Of a DNA stretch of 11,742 nucleotides, positions 1 through 7,319 are shown one piece after another. The notes beneath the pieces are model-generated. The model ran no database searches. It was not told where the DNA came from and worked only from the letters and a program-made list of their open reading frames with translations. Position numbers and translations under genes: made by a program. Origin of the DNA: Candidatus Peribacteria bacterium (GTDB taxonomy: Bacteria; Patescibacteriota; Gracilibacteria; UBA1369; LOWO2-01-FULL-3). The DNA is taken from NCBI GenBank assembly GCA_943359415.1, contig CALRHQ010000029.1:1-11742 (forward strand), given 5' to 3'. Position 1 is the first letter of the stretch; every line of letters begins with the position of its first letter.

Positions 1-999
1 GAAAAACTGGAATCTCTGCAAAGAAGATGGACGACTGTAAAAGGAAAACGACTCGTTTCAGCAATCAAAAAAACACATTGTTACCTGAATCCGACGCTAT
101 TTCGCGAAAAAGTGAAAGGCCTTACCGGAATAAATGATCCGGAATTGGAATACGGAGTAGATTTACGTGGAATCTCTCTCTCAGGGTTCGATTTTAGAAT
201 TCCGGTACAGGAAGACGACGGATTTTCTGAATCACTGGCCATTTTGGCAAATATACATTTCGAAGGCGCAACACTTCGACATTGCAGTTTTCAAGAAGGA
301 AAAATTCATGATTGTGATTTCGAAGATGCACAATTAGCACATTCCGATTTTAAAAATGCTCACATAACAAATTGCTCATTTGAAGACGCGGACATGACCG
401 GAATAAATTTGATAGACTCAAATATCACAAACTGTAATTTTTCAGGTGCAGATCTAAACGACATTTCAGCAGCCGGTGTGATCATCGACGAGAAATCAAG
501 TTTTGGAAAAGAATTAAAATCAGAAACAGAAAAAAATTATCATTCAGCCGCAATCGAATACAAGCAGATCAAAGAAATGTACAAGACCTCAAGTTTACAT
601 GAACAAGCTGACAATTTTCATTACAGAGAAATGGTGGCAAAAAGAAAAAGTCTTTCGATATTAAATCCGGAAAGATGGTTTTCTTATATTTTCGGAGATC
701 TTCTTTGCAAATATGGAACATCTTTCATAAACGTATTTATCGCTTCAGTGCTTGTAGTCGTTGCCTGCGCAATGTCATTCCAAATTTTCGACAGCTTGAT
801 GTTTTACAATGAAAAAGTCACAAATCACACATTCTTGGATTCTCTTTATTTTAGCATTACAACCTTCACAACACTCGGATATGGAGATTATCACGCCATC
901 GGTGCAATTCGCTTCGTAGCCGCCGCAGAAAGCTTCATAGGCATAGCCCTAACCTCTCTATTTACGGTTATTGTAGCTAGAAGTATAATCAGGGATTAA
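1..999 (+). CDS. Pentapeptide-repeat protein fused to a two-helix potassium channel (5' partial)
   Basis: The reading frame is open from base 1, so the gene starts upstream. The GTG at 112 is in frame but has no ribosome site, and the preceding codons (with an RRWTTVKGKRL stretch) look like real protein, so I treat 112 as internal. Numbering the 332 visible residues from base 1, about 85-160 are degenerate pentapeptide repeats (ANIHF, ATLRH, AQLAH, ADMTG, ADLND types), which fold as a right-handed beta helix. A charged linker follows, then a first membrane helix (about 240-263), a pore helix with the potassium selectivity filter TTLGYGD at 290-296, and a second helix (about 305-332) that ends the protein. 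The C-terminal module is therefore a 2TM ion_trans_2-type pore in the inner membrane. The repeat domain would be cytoplasmic and may assemble or gate the channel (inference). Ion selectivity for K+ is strongly implied by GYGD. Confidence 0.88.
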   Translation, partial: EKLESLQRRWTTVKGKRLVSAIKKTHCYLNPTLFREKVKGLTGINDPELEYGVDLRGISLSGFDFRIPVQEDDGFSESLAILANIHFEGATLRHCSFQEGKIHDCDFEDAQLAHSDFKNAHITNCSFEDADMTGINLIDSNITNCNFSGADLNDISAAGVIIDEKSSFGKELKSETEKNYHSAAIEYKQIKEMYKTSSLHEQADNFHYREMVAKRKSLSILNPERWFSYIFGDLLCKYGTSFINVFIASVLVVVACAMSFQIFDSLMFYNEKVTNHTFLDSLYFSITTFTTLGYGDYHAIGAIRFVAAAESFIGIALTSLFTVIVARSIIRD

Positions 1000-1019
1000 A
1001 AAACTACAAAAATTTATCA

Positions 1020-1048
1020 ATGTCGTTGTAACTCCAACAACATTTTTT
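1020..1048 (+). terminator. Intrinsic terminator after the channel gene
   Basis: Bases 1020-1028 pair with 1035-1043 (nine positions, one C-A mismatch at 1024/1039) around a six-base loop. A run of T follows at 1043-1048. It sits 20 bases after the channel stop codon and before the DoxX promoter, as expected for a Rho-independent terminator. The stem is A+T-rich, so strength is uncertain. Confidence 0.55.
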
Positions 1049-1061
1049 CGCGATTCAACCT

Positions 1062-1090
1062 TTGCCAAACATCTTCAAAAACATTATTAT
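1062..1090 (+). promoter_or_regulatory. Promoter for the DoxX/SLH/O-methyltransferase operon
   Basis: A -35 TTGCCA (1062-1067), a 17-base spacer and a -10 TATTAT (1085-1090); an overlapping TATAAT lies at 1088-1093. Predicted transcription start is near 1097, giving a leader of about 30 bases before the ATG at 1128. It lies directly after the terminator at 1020-1048. Confidence 0.55.
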
Positions 1091-1127
1091 AATTTTAGTA
1101 GTAAAAAAATTTTAAAACCCAACCATT

Positions 1128-1523
1128 ATGAAAAATGATCCAAAATATCAAAACGGCGCATTACTTTTTCTTCGCCTAGTTTTAGCAGCAATATTTATTG
1201 TTGCAGGATATGCAAAACTACCTCTTTGGAACGGACCTATCGAAGGGATGTCCGAAACAATGTTGCTTCTTATGAAATTTATTTCCATAGTTGAGCCACT
1301 CGGAGCAATCGCTCTTATCGCAGGATTTTTGACAAAATGGGCTTCCCTAGGCCTTGCAATCATTATGGTTGGCGCTATTTTTATATTACAGTTCACAATG
1401 CAAACAGGCTTCTCAACTGCTACAGGAGCAGGTTGGAATTTTCCTTTGATGCTCTTGGCTGGCTGCGCAATACTAATGGCATTTGGAGCAGGAAAATGGG
1501 CTATCGATTCAAAAAGAAAATAA
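1128..1523 (+). CDS. DoxX-family integral membrane protein
   Basis: This 131-residue protein has the DoxX pattern: an N-terminal helix with L-R-L-V-L-A-A-I-F-I-V-A-G-Y-A-K-L (about residues 15-31), then three more hydrophobic helices around 47-66, 70-90 and 102-120, and a short basic tail (SKRK). The R in the first helix and the GYAKL after it are typical of DoxX/SURF4-like proteins. Family members are small four-helix inner-membrane proteins linked in some bacteria to thiol or quinone redox; a substrate cannot be read from the sequence. It is the first gene of a rightward group, followed after 14 bases by the SLH protein. The ATG has no Shine-Dalgarno motif. Family call is good; function is unknown. 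Confidence 0.85.
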   Translation: MKNDPKYQNGALLFLRLVLAAIFIVAGYAKLPLWNGPIEGMSETMLLLMKFISIVEPLGAIALIAGFLTKWASLGLAIIMVGAIFILQFTMQTGFSTATGAGWNFPLMLLAGCAILMAFGAGKWAIDSKRK

Positions 1524-1537
1524 CAATTAAAACCTAA

Positions 1538-2980
1538 ATGAAAACCATAAAATCAATTTTAGCCGCATTTATAATTTTCACGTTCATTCCAACAGCTTTC
1601 GCAAAAATAACTTTCACAGATGTTGATTCTCAAGAATTATATTCTGAAGGAATTCAATTTCTTTACAACAACAGCATTGTCAAAGGATATGATGATGGAA
1701 CTTTCAGGCCAGAGAACACAATAAACAGGGCAGAGATGGTAAAAATAATTGCCGAAGCCAAGCTACAATACGATGGTCTTTCTCCGGATTTTTTGGAAAA
1801 TTATTCAGGTTCAAGTTGCTTCACAGACGTACCAACCTATGAATGGTTTACAAAATATGTTTGCTATGGAAAAGAAAAAGGATGGGTTATAGGATATGAA
1901 AATGGAAAATATTTCAAACCTGCAAATACGGTAAGTTTTGTAGAAGGGTTAAAAATAACTTTTGAAGGATTCAACTTAAACTACGTAGAAACTTCGCCTG
2001 TTTGGTACAAAGGTTTAGTCCAGACGGCTTCCATCAACAATTACATACCTTTCGACATATATAGCTTCACTAACGACCTTAAGCGCAATCAAATGGCAGA
2101 CTTGATCACTCGTATTTTAAAATACGAAATGGGTAATTTTTCTTTAGACGCTTATCTTGGAGACAGAAAAAATATAATAGTTACTTATGAAACTATCGAT
2201 ATCGGAATAAATATGTCTACATCAAGCCCGCAAGATAACGCAGAACCTGTCATTGTGGAGCCTATTGTTGTTGATCCAGTAGTCGAACCACCAGTCGCAG
2301 ATGTTCCAGTCATCACAAATCCAAGCGCTCCATATGTCTATTTCCATTACAATTCGATGAAAGACACAAGTTTTGACATAACAATTTTTGACGGATTCAG
2401 CGATGGCGGAAAACCTATTTTTTCATACAACGTATACAATCAAATAACCGGAACTGATGAATTATTCAAAGTTCTATACAAAGAAAAATACCTAGAAGGA
2501 AGATTCACTCTAAACAATTTGGTAAAAGGTTCAGAATATATATTTGTAATAAAATCCGTAAATGAATCCGGACTGGAATCAAAACAAGGAGATCTGTTGT
2601 TTGTAACCAGTGGCGCACAAGTTTATTACATTAACCAATTCGCAGGATTCGACAAACCAGAGGTACCTGGTCTTTCAATCACAGACCAAACTTCAAGCTA
2701 TATTACATTAAAGTTTATCGCTCCAATAAAAGGAAACATCGAGCATTACGCTGTTGAAATAAGAGATGGCGAAAATTATGTGCCATATAAAATAATAGCT
2801 TTATCAGACTTTGGAAGTGGAAAGAAAGATGGATCAATAACATTCTCCGGACTAACGGCAGGCGAACAATACGACATGCGAATAACCTCAGTAAGTTCAG
2901 ACAGGCAGTGGGGAAAAGAATCGTTAATTTTGAAATTTATAGCAAAAAAGAACGGCTATAACACACTATCAAAAGAGTAA
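1538..2980 (+). CDS. Secreted S-layer-homology protein with fibronectin-III-like domains
   Basis: The 480-residue protein starts with a Sec signal peptide (residues 1-22, ending AFA before K23). SLH domain 1 spans about 26-72 (FTDV, then IVKGYDDGTFRPENTINRAE) and SLH 2 about 94-146 (CFTDVPTYEWF, then GYENGKYFKPANTVSFVE). A third, degenerate repeat covers about 148-200; its usual G-Y-x-D/N-G-x-F segment is missing. A Val/Pro/Glu-rich linker (about 230-260) leads to two beta-sandwich regions (about 260-358 and 370-470) with fibronectin-III features such as a conserved Y in the penultimate strands (GSEYIFVIKSV, GEQYDMRITSV). SLH domains normally bind cell-wall polysaccharide, so this is probably an envelope-attached surface protein displaying adhesive modules. 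No catalytic motif is visible. It lies between the DoxX gene and the O-methyltransferase, 6 bases before the latter. Confidence 0.87.
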   Translation: MKTIKSILAAFIIFTFIPTAFAKITFTDVDSQELYSEGIQFLYNNSIVKGYDDGTFRPENTINRAEMVKIIAEAKLQYDGLSPDFLENYSGSSCFTDVPTYEWFTKYVCYGKEKGWVIGYENGKYFKPANTVSFVEGLKITFEGFNLNYVETSPVWYKGLVQTASINNYIPFDIYSFTNDLKRNQMADLITRILKYEMGNFSLDAYLGDRKNIIVTYETIDIGINMSTSSPQDNAEPVIVEPIVVDPVVEPPVADVPVITNPSAPYVYFHYNSMKDTSFDITIFDGFSDGGKPIFSYNVYNQITGTDELFKVLYKEKYLEGRFTLNNLVKGSEYIFVIKSVNESGLESKQGDLLFVTSGAQVYYINQFAGFDKPEVPGLSITDQTSSYITLKFIAPIKGNIEHYAVEIRDGENYVPYKIIALSDFGSGKKDGSITFSGLTAGEQYDMRITSVSSDRQWGKESLILKFIAKKNGYNTLSKE

Positions 2981-2986
2981 ACTCAC

Positions 2987-3538
2987 ATGCTTCCAAAAAT
3001 CAAAAATCTATTAAAAGATCTTTCTCTAACGCGTGAAACTTTTTGGAATATTCACGAAGAAACAGGTGAATTTTTAAATTTATTAATTGTTTCTCAAAAA
3101 CATAAAACAGTTTTGGAAATCGGAACATCAAACGGCTATTCCGGAATTTGGCTAGCGGAAGCCCTCTCTCACACAAAAGGACACCTCCACACAATCGAAT
3201 CAAATTTGAAAAAGCGCTTTCCTCTCGCAACAGAAAATTTCAAGAAATCAGGATTATCAAAATACATCACACAAATTCTCGGACACGCTCCGGAAGCGAT
3301 TCCAGCCTCTCCGCACAAATTTGATCTCGCATTTTTCGACGCCACAAAATACGAACATATTTTGTACTGGAACACTTTGAAAAACCGCATAAACAAGGGC
3401 GGAGCAATCATAGCCGACAATATAATTTCTCATAAAAAAGACCTCAAAGATTTCACAAAAGAAATTCAAAAAGACAAATCTTTCACAACTATAATTTTAC
3501 CACTCGGAACGGGCTTACTGATCGCAATAAAAAATTAA
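2987..3538 (+). CDS. Cation-dependent O-methyltransferase (class I, SAM-dependent)
   Basis: The 183-residue protein has the class I Rossmann methyltransferase layout of the COMT-like COG4122 group. Motif I is VLEIGTSNGYSG (42-53), the acidic residue ending strand beta-2 is E71 in LHTIES, FDLAFFDATK holds D118 and K121, and ADN is at 143-145. In this family the FxD-A-xK and DN motifs bind a divalent metal and the catechol or hydroxyl substrate; their presence argues for catalysis. At 183 residues it is at the short end of the family (about 200-220), with a reduced N-terminal helix that normally helps dimer and substrate recognition. The substrate is unknown. It begins 6 bases after the SLH gene, so the two are probably co-transcribed, and it ends 13 bases from the convergent pyrophosphatase gene. 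Confidence 0.85.
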   Translation: MLPKIKNLLKDLSLTRETFWNIHEETGEFLNLLIVSQKHKTVLEIGTSNGYSGIWLAEALSHTKGHLHTIESNLKKRFPLATENFKKSGLSKYITQILGHAPEAIPASPHKFDLAFFDATKYEHILYWNTLKNRINKGGAIIADNIISHKKDLKDFTKEIQKDKSFTTIILPLGTGLLIAIKN

Positions 3539-3551
3539 AAAACAGAAAATA

Positions 3552-4235
3552 TTATTTATCAGTATTTTTCAAAAATTCCAAAACTTTCGAAATAGCTTTT
3601 CCCCTATGACTAATCGCATTTTTTTCATCAGCCGACAATGCGGCATAAACTTTTTCCCTTCCCTCAGGCAAAAAACACGAGCTCAACGGAAGCCCTCCAA
3701 GAATCGGCGCCTCAATCTTTTCAGTAATTTTTCCAAAAGTTTCGCCATCAAAAACCTCACAAACCTCTTCGCCATCATCGTTTTCTCCACATACACAAGC
3801 ACTGCACACAAATTTCGCACTTCTATCTTTTTCCGAAGACATTCTCTTCATAAAAAATTCAATCCATGCTTCGTCACTCGCATTTTCTCCCTCCCCCCAT
3901 CTTCTCGTTTTCACACCAAGCTCTCCAGTTAGAGCAGAAACAATGATCCCCGAATCCTCTGAAACAGTCAAAAGTCCGATTTTTTCATAATAAAATTTCG
4001 CCTTTTTCACAGCATTTTCAGAAAAAGTTTCACCATCTTCTTCAAGTCCATCAAAATCCGACATAGCAAAACGTCGTTCATCTCCAGCAAAACATTCTTC
4101 GCTGTCACATAAATCCCTCAAAGAAATCACGCGAAAATTCCCGCCACGCGATACATCCAAAGCGCTAAGAATTTCAAAAATCTCCTTAAACTTCCCCTGA
4201 TTTGTCGTCGCTATGAGCAGATATTTTGGCTCCAT
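3552..4235 (-). CDS. rdgB: RdgB/HAM1-type non-canonical NTP pyrophosphatase, divergent
   Basis: Members of this family hydrolyse dITP, ITP and XTP to monophosphates and pyrophosphate, keeping damaged purines out of nucleic acids. Visible signatures are ATTNQGKFKEI (9-19), ENAVKKA (73-79), SEDSGI with the catalytic Asp at 94, and the C-terminal EKNAISHRGKA (H210, R211). Two features are odd. An acidic insertion at about 41-66 makes the protein 227 residues against roughly 195-200 for E. coli RdgB, and the usual FGYDPIF base-recognition segment before the SHR motif reads GGLPLSSCF. There is also a Cys-rich strand (CSACVCG). The gene starts inside the end of the sigma-like gene (50-base overlap), with no Shine-Dalgarno motif, so it is probably translated by coupling. 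Family assignment is firm; substrate range is not. Confidence 0.87.
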   Translation of the reverse strand: MEPKYLLIATTNQGKFKEIFEILSALDVSRGGNFRVISLRDLCDSEECFAGDERRFAMSDFDGLEEDGETFSENAVKKAKFYYEKIGLLTVSEDSGIIVSALTGELGVKTRRWGEGENASDEAWIEFFMKRMSSEKDRSAKFVCSACVCGENDDGEEVCEVFDGETFGKITEKIEAPILGGLPLSSCFLPEGREKVYAALSADEKNAISHRGKAISKVLEFLKNTDK

Positions 4236-5715
4236 AAGTTTTCAAGAATTTTTTAACACGCCATTGCTCATTATTTTTAACAAATTTATACTCCATCTTC
4301 CAGTTTTTTATGGAGACACTTACATGTAAAGTTGTATCATCAACTTTCTTAACCACAAGGTTTTCCACCTTAAACGCACCGCAAGCTCTATCGACAATTT
4401 GGCTTGAGACAGCCCTTCTTTCAGCATCATAAAAATCATCATCACCCTTCACAGGATTATTGCTTGGGATAAGTCCAAATAAAAATCCTCCGGAAAAATC
4501 TACAACTCCAGCCTTGGCCGCAGCACAAACAGTCGGATAGCCTCGCTCAATTTTTCCATTGAAAACAAAAATATTCAAAAGAACATAAGTCCCTACGATA
4601 AAAAATAGAAATATTGGAGCTCCAATAAGTAAGCTTTTCCACTTTTCAAGAAATTCCATTATTAATTCAGACCTGTCTTCCTCATATTCTTCCGTAGCTT
4701 GCGCTTCTTTTTCCCAAGGCGCCATTACAGGTTCATCCATGTCAGCATCCTTACCAACAAAGTTCTTCGCATAAGCAATTTCCGCCTCATCACGAATTTC
4801 TTGTTCTTCAATTTTTCTGATTTTCTCTTCCTTCTCTTTTTTCAAGTCCGCCCAGTCAGCATCCGTCATTTCCTGCGAAGCCTTAACAAAAACTTTCGCA
4901 GGATCATCACTTCCGACGCTCAAAATATCTTTTTCTTTTTTTATCTCTCTGACGCCATCATCTCCAAAAACAGGCTCTTCGAAAGGATTCACATTTTCCA
5001 TTCTTTCCGCTACACGAACATCCTTATCCGCAACAACCTCAGCATCGAGAGCAAACTCCTGCCTATCTATTTTATTTGAAACAGTAGTACGAAGTTCAAG
5101 CTTAAAAAGATCTTGAATTTCTATTTTTTCAAGACTTCTAGCCTTTTCGAAAAGCCCACTTACATCTCCAAAATAAACTCCGGTTTTAGTCCTATTATCG
5201 CCGAAAAGTAGGAAATGAAGCCTCTTAAGCACACGATATATTTTAATACCAACGCTCTCTTCAGAAATTCCCAAAACCGTCATAACATCTCCATCAGAAA
5301 CTTGTTCGAAAAATTTAAGCCTCACGATTTCCCTTTCCTCAAGCGTCATTTTTTTAATAACTTTTTCTGTCATTTCCACAACATCATTATCTTCAGCACT
5401 TCTACCTCTAGCCTCTTCAGTCAAAACACTACCAGCTCCAGCAAAACTTGCTTTCGCAATACTGTCCGAAACTCTTGGAAAAGCCAATGAGTAAGCCCAA
5501 ACCAAATATCCTGTATCTTCCGGCGTATTTTGAATTTGACCAAGCGCATCTAAAAAAGTAAGCCTTACTATTTTTCGAATATCCGCAGAATCATCAACCC
5601 TTCTTGCAACATATCTATACACTTCGTCAAAAAAAGCATCAAAAAGCATCAAAAACTGCTTCGAGTTTCCAGCTTTCATTTGGCTTATACACTGCTTTTC
5701 TACATATAAATCCAT
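4186..5715 (-). CDS. Membrane-anchored sigma-factor-like protein (ECF sigma regions + coiled coil + TM + outer domain)
   Basis: This 509-residue protein has four parts. Residues 8-85 resemble sigma-70 region 2 of ECF factors (MKAGNSKQF, then FFDEVYRYVARRV). Residues 114-170 resemble region 4 (MTLEEREIVRLKFFEQVSDGDV, then LGISEESVGIKIYRVLKRL). Residues 172-361 are a long, acidic, largely charged stretch with a probable coiled coil around 285-325. Residues 362-385 are one strong membrane helix, followed by about 124 residues predicted outside the membrane, with two Cys and a final strand pattern (NEQWRVKKFL) reminiscent of NTF2/SnoaL-like folds (weak). The DNA-reading helix lacks the usual T-V-K-S-R signature, so promoter binding is unproven. 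It may be a tethered one-protein envelope stress sensor. ATG 5715 is favoured because ECF region 2 normally starts about ten residues before K-A-G. A promoter lies upstream and the pyrophosphatase gene overlaps its end. Confidence 0.78.
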   Translation of the reverse strand: MDLYVEKQCISQMKAGNSKQFLMLFDAFFDEVYRYVARRVDDSADIRKIVRLTFLDALGQIQNTPEDTGYLVWAYSLAFPRVSDSIAKASFAGAGSVLTEEARGRSAEDNDVVEMTEKVIKKMTLEEREIVRLKFFEQVSDGDVMTVLGISEESVGIKIYRVLKRLHFLLFGDNRTKTGVYFGDVSGLFEKARSLEKIEIQDLFKLELRTTVSNKIDRQEFALDAEVVADKDVRVAERMENVNPFEEPVFGDDGVREIKKEKDILSVGSDDPAKVFVKASQEMTDADWADLKKEKEEKIRKIEEQEIRDEAEIAYAKNFVGKDADMDEPVMAPWEKEAQATEEYEEDRSELIMEFLEKWKSLLIGAPIFLFFIVGTYVLLNIFVFNGKIERGYPTVCAAAKAGVVDFSGGFLFGLIPSNNPVKGDDDFYDAERRAVSSQIVDRACGAFKVENLVVKKVDDTTLHVSVSIKNWKMEYKFVKNNEQWRVKKFLKTYGAKISAHSDDKSGEV

Positions 5716-5736
5716 ATTCTATAAATAAAGGGAGTT

Positions 5737-5764
5737 ATCCTACCACAATTCTATTTATAGTCAA
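5737..5764 (-). promoter_or_regulatory. Promoter upstream of the sigma-like gene
   Basis: Read on the minus strand: -35 TTGACT (5764-5759), a 16-base spacer, then TAGGAT (5742-5737), about 21 bases before the ATG at 5715. The -35 is strong and the -10 is moderate (four of six consensus bases). No Shine-Dalgarno motif follows. It would let the sigma-like gene be expressed separately from the lipoprotein gene that ends at 5783. Confidence 0.4.
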
Positions 5765-5782
5765 AGTGTTTATTAATTATCC

Positions 5783-6448
5783 TTACTTCTCTCTTAATTG
5801 CTCGTAAGCCTCATTTTGAGAATAAATTCCATTTTTCGAATCATTAAACTGTTTTTTACAAACACTTTCCACTTTAACATCACCAATCGATTGTTTTACT
5901 CGATCAACACACCATTTTGAAACATCTCCATCGCGGGAAAACGCGCCACAAACACCACTTGCATCCTCTGAAGTTATCCATTCTGTCCTCGTAGGATGAA
6001 TTGAATCAATAGAATCTGAAATAGACACAGTGTCTACGCCCGCAATGACAGTTCTTAGATTAGCAACAACAATAGGATCAGCTTTCAAATTTTTAGCTAC
6101 ACCGATATGACAATTCACTTCATCACCTTTAGACTGACAAAGTGTCGCATTTCCATTCACCATCGTCTCTCCGTTGTTTACAAGCAGATCAGCATTAGGG
6201 AAAGTCATCACAATACCATCTTCCACTTCAGCCCTTACGTTACCGCGAACAACTTGTGTTTGAGAATCCCCCGTAATCTTTTTCATATCAAGCAATGCCT
6301 TTTTAATTGATGCAGAAACACCGGTACTCATAGATACAAGCTTAGCATCAAGACATTTATCGCTTTCAGCAGGTTGAGAGGTCACACAAGACACAGCAAA
6401 AGCCGCAAGCACAGGCGCGATATGAGACATTAATCTTGGGGAGAGCAT
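5783..6448 (-). CDS. Predicted lipoprotein of unknown function
   Basis: I do not recognise this protein. The frame can be extended to a TTG at 6472, but ATG 6448 is preferred because it gives a signal peptide with a positive n-region (MLSPRLMSH), a hydrophobic core and an AVSC lipobox-like site (Cys at residue 21); an ATG at 6430 is also possible. The mature part, about 200 residues, is polar, mildly acidic, lacks membrane helices and has six or so further Cys residues that could form disulphides. A central segment (VVRGNVRAEVEDGIVMTF) looks like beta strands. It lies 67 bases upstream of the membrane-anchored sigma-like gene on the same strand, so it may supply an envelope partner or ligand-sensing component for it (inference from position only). 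Confidence 0.6.
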   Translation of the reverse strand: MLSPRLMSHIAPVLAAFAVSCVTSQPAESDKCLDAKLVSMSTGVSASIKKALLDMKKITGDSQTQVVRGNVRAEVEDGIVMTFPNADLLVNNGETMVNGNATLCQSKGDEVNCHIGVAKNLKADPIVVANLRTVIAGVDTVSISDSIDSIHPTRTEWITSEDASGVCGAFSRDGDVSKWCVDRVKQSIGDVKVESVCKKQFNDSKNGIYSQNEAYEQLREK

Positions 6449-6485
6449 AAAAATTAATAAAAAAATATCCAAAAATAACAGGCGA

Positions 6486-6513
6486 ATTTTAACACATATC
6501 AGTGGTTTTACAA
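6486..6513 (-). promoter_or_regulatory. Promoter for the lipoprotein gene
   Basis: On the minus strand: TTGTAA (6513-6508), 16-base spacer, TAAAAT (6491-6486). Predicted start is near 6480, giving a leader of about 30 bases to ATG 6448 but only about 8 to TTG 6472, which supports the ATG. It lies between the TrmB gene and the lipoprotein gene, so the two need not share a transcript. Confidence 0.5.
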
Positions 6514-6522
6514 GATCACGTC

Positions 6523-6548
6523 AAAAAAGGAAAAAACTATTCTTTTTC
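6523..6548 (-). terminator. Possible weak terminator after the TrmB-type gene
   Basis: Just after the TAG stop at 6553, the minus-strand RNA can fold GAAAAA (6548-6543) against UUUUUC (6535-6530) with a 7-base loop, followed by a run of six U (6528-6523). The stem is nearly all A-U, so termination is uncertain, although its position between a stop codon and the next promoter is right. Confidence 0.35.
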
Positions 6549-6552
6549 ACCT

Positions 6553-7311
6553 CTATTCTTTTTTCTTGTCATACTGAACGGCTCTTTCGTAAGCCAAAAC
6601 AAACATTTTTTTAAAAGCATCTGCAACTTCTTTTCCTTCAACTATAAAGCCTGTTTTTTCTTTCAAAGAAATAACAGCTATTTTATTGTCGTAAATATTT
6701 ATTTCAGAAGAAATCGCAAATCTTTCCGGTAACATTTTTGCAGAGATCTTGTAATCACTAAGCAGCCCTTTTTGCTCATCAGTAAGGCCGGGATCAGAAA
6801 CAAAAGATTCGGTTTCTATACCTTTTTCCACTTTTCTTTCATAATATTCATGAAAAAATCCCGGAAGAGAAGCATCCCTATCTTCAGAAGTGGAATAAGA
6901 AAGAATCTTCGATTTCGTAGTCAAAGTATCTTCATAAATTGCGATAACCCCTTCAACTCCATCAAAATACCTGATCTTTGTTTTTTGTTCAGGATCACGA
7001 TAAATAGATTTGAATTCAGACATTAAACTTTCCGCCTCTTTATAATTATTTGCAGCTTTGTGCATTTTTTCCCTCACAAAAGCCAAAAGTTTTTCTGGCT
7101 TTTGCGCCATAAACATAGTTTTACTATCGCCTTGTTCACCAATAACAAGCCCATATGAAGACAGCGCTCCGAGCAGGTGATAAGTATTCGTCCTCGTGAC
7201 GCGCGCTTTCCTAGCAATATCGGTCACGGAAGCCTCCCCAAGCTCCATAAGAGCCAAATAAACCTTTGCTTCTTTTTCCGAAAGCCCAAATTCAACAAGT
7301 TTTTCAAACAT
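6553..7311 (-). CDS. TrmB-family transcriptional regulator
   Basis: The 252-residue protein matches the TrmB two-domain layout. Residues 1-75 form a winged helix (FGLSEKEAKVYLALMELG, then SVTDIARKARVTRTNTYHLLGAL, where the recognition helix falls). Residues 76-105 are a helical linker, likely coiled coil for dimerisation. Residues 110-245 resemble the TrmB effector domain (KTKIRYFDGVEGVIAIYEDTL near 112-132 and a late strand with INIYDNKIAVISL). In archaea TrmB members sense sugars; bacterial candidate phyla carry many uncharacterised relatives, so the ligand here is unknown. It diverges from the methyltransferase gene across a 231-base region, the usual place for autoregulation and control of the neighbour. 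It ends in TAG. Its -10 box lies 8 bases from the ATG, suggesting a leaderless mRNA. Confidence 0.85.
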   Translation of the reverse strand: MFEKLVEFGLSEKEAKVYLALMELGEASVTDIARKARVTRTNTYHLLGALSSYGLVIGEQGDSKTMFMAQKPEKLLAFVREKMHKAANNYKEAESLMSEFKSIYRDPEQKTKIRYFDGVEGVIAIYEDTLTTKSKILSYSTSEDRDASLPGFFHEYYERKVEKGIETESFVSDPGLTDEQKGLLSDYKISAKMLPERFAISSEINIYDNKIAVISLKEKTGFIVEGKEVADAFKKMFVLAYERAVQYDKKKE

Positions 7312-7319
7312 ACGAAAAT

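Noticed and set aside
112..999. GTG at 112 as the true start of the channel gene
   Set aside because: The frame is open to base 1, the codons before 112 read as plausible protein, and there is no ribosome site or promoter before 112.
3545..3570. Bidirectional terminator between the convergent O-methyltransferase and pyrophosphatase genes
   Set aside because: The only fold is an A-U stem with a bulge and an 11-base loop, partly inside the pyrophosphatase coding end; too weak to list.
4699..5079. A plus-strand open frame rich in Phe, Arg and Ile
   Set aside because: The composition is what the antisense of the acidic Glu/Lys-rich linker of the sigma-like gene would give; no start signals.
6449..6472. 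TTG at 6472 as the start of the lipoprotein
   Set aside because: It adds eight hydrophobic residues before the positive n-region and leaves a leader of only about eight bases; ATG 6448 fits both the signal peptide and the promoter better.
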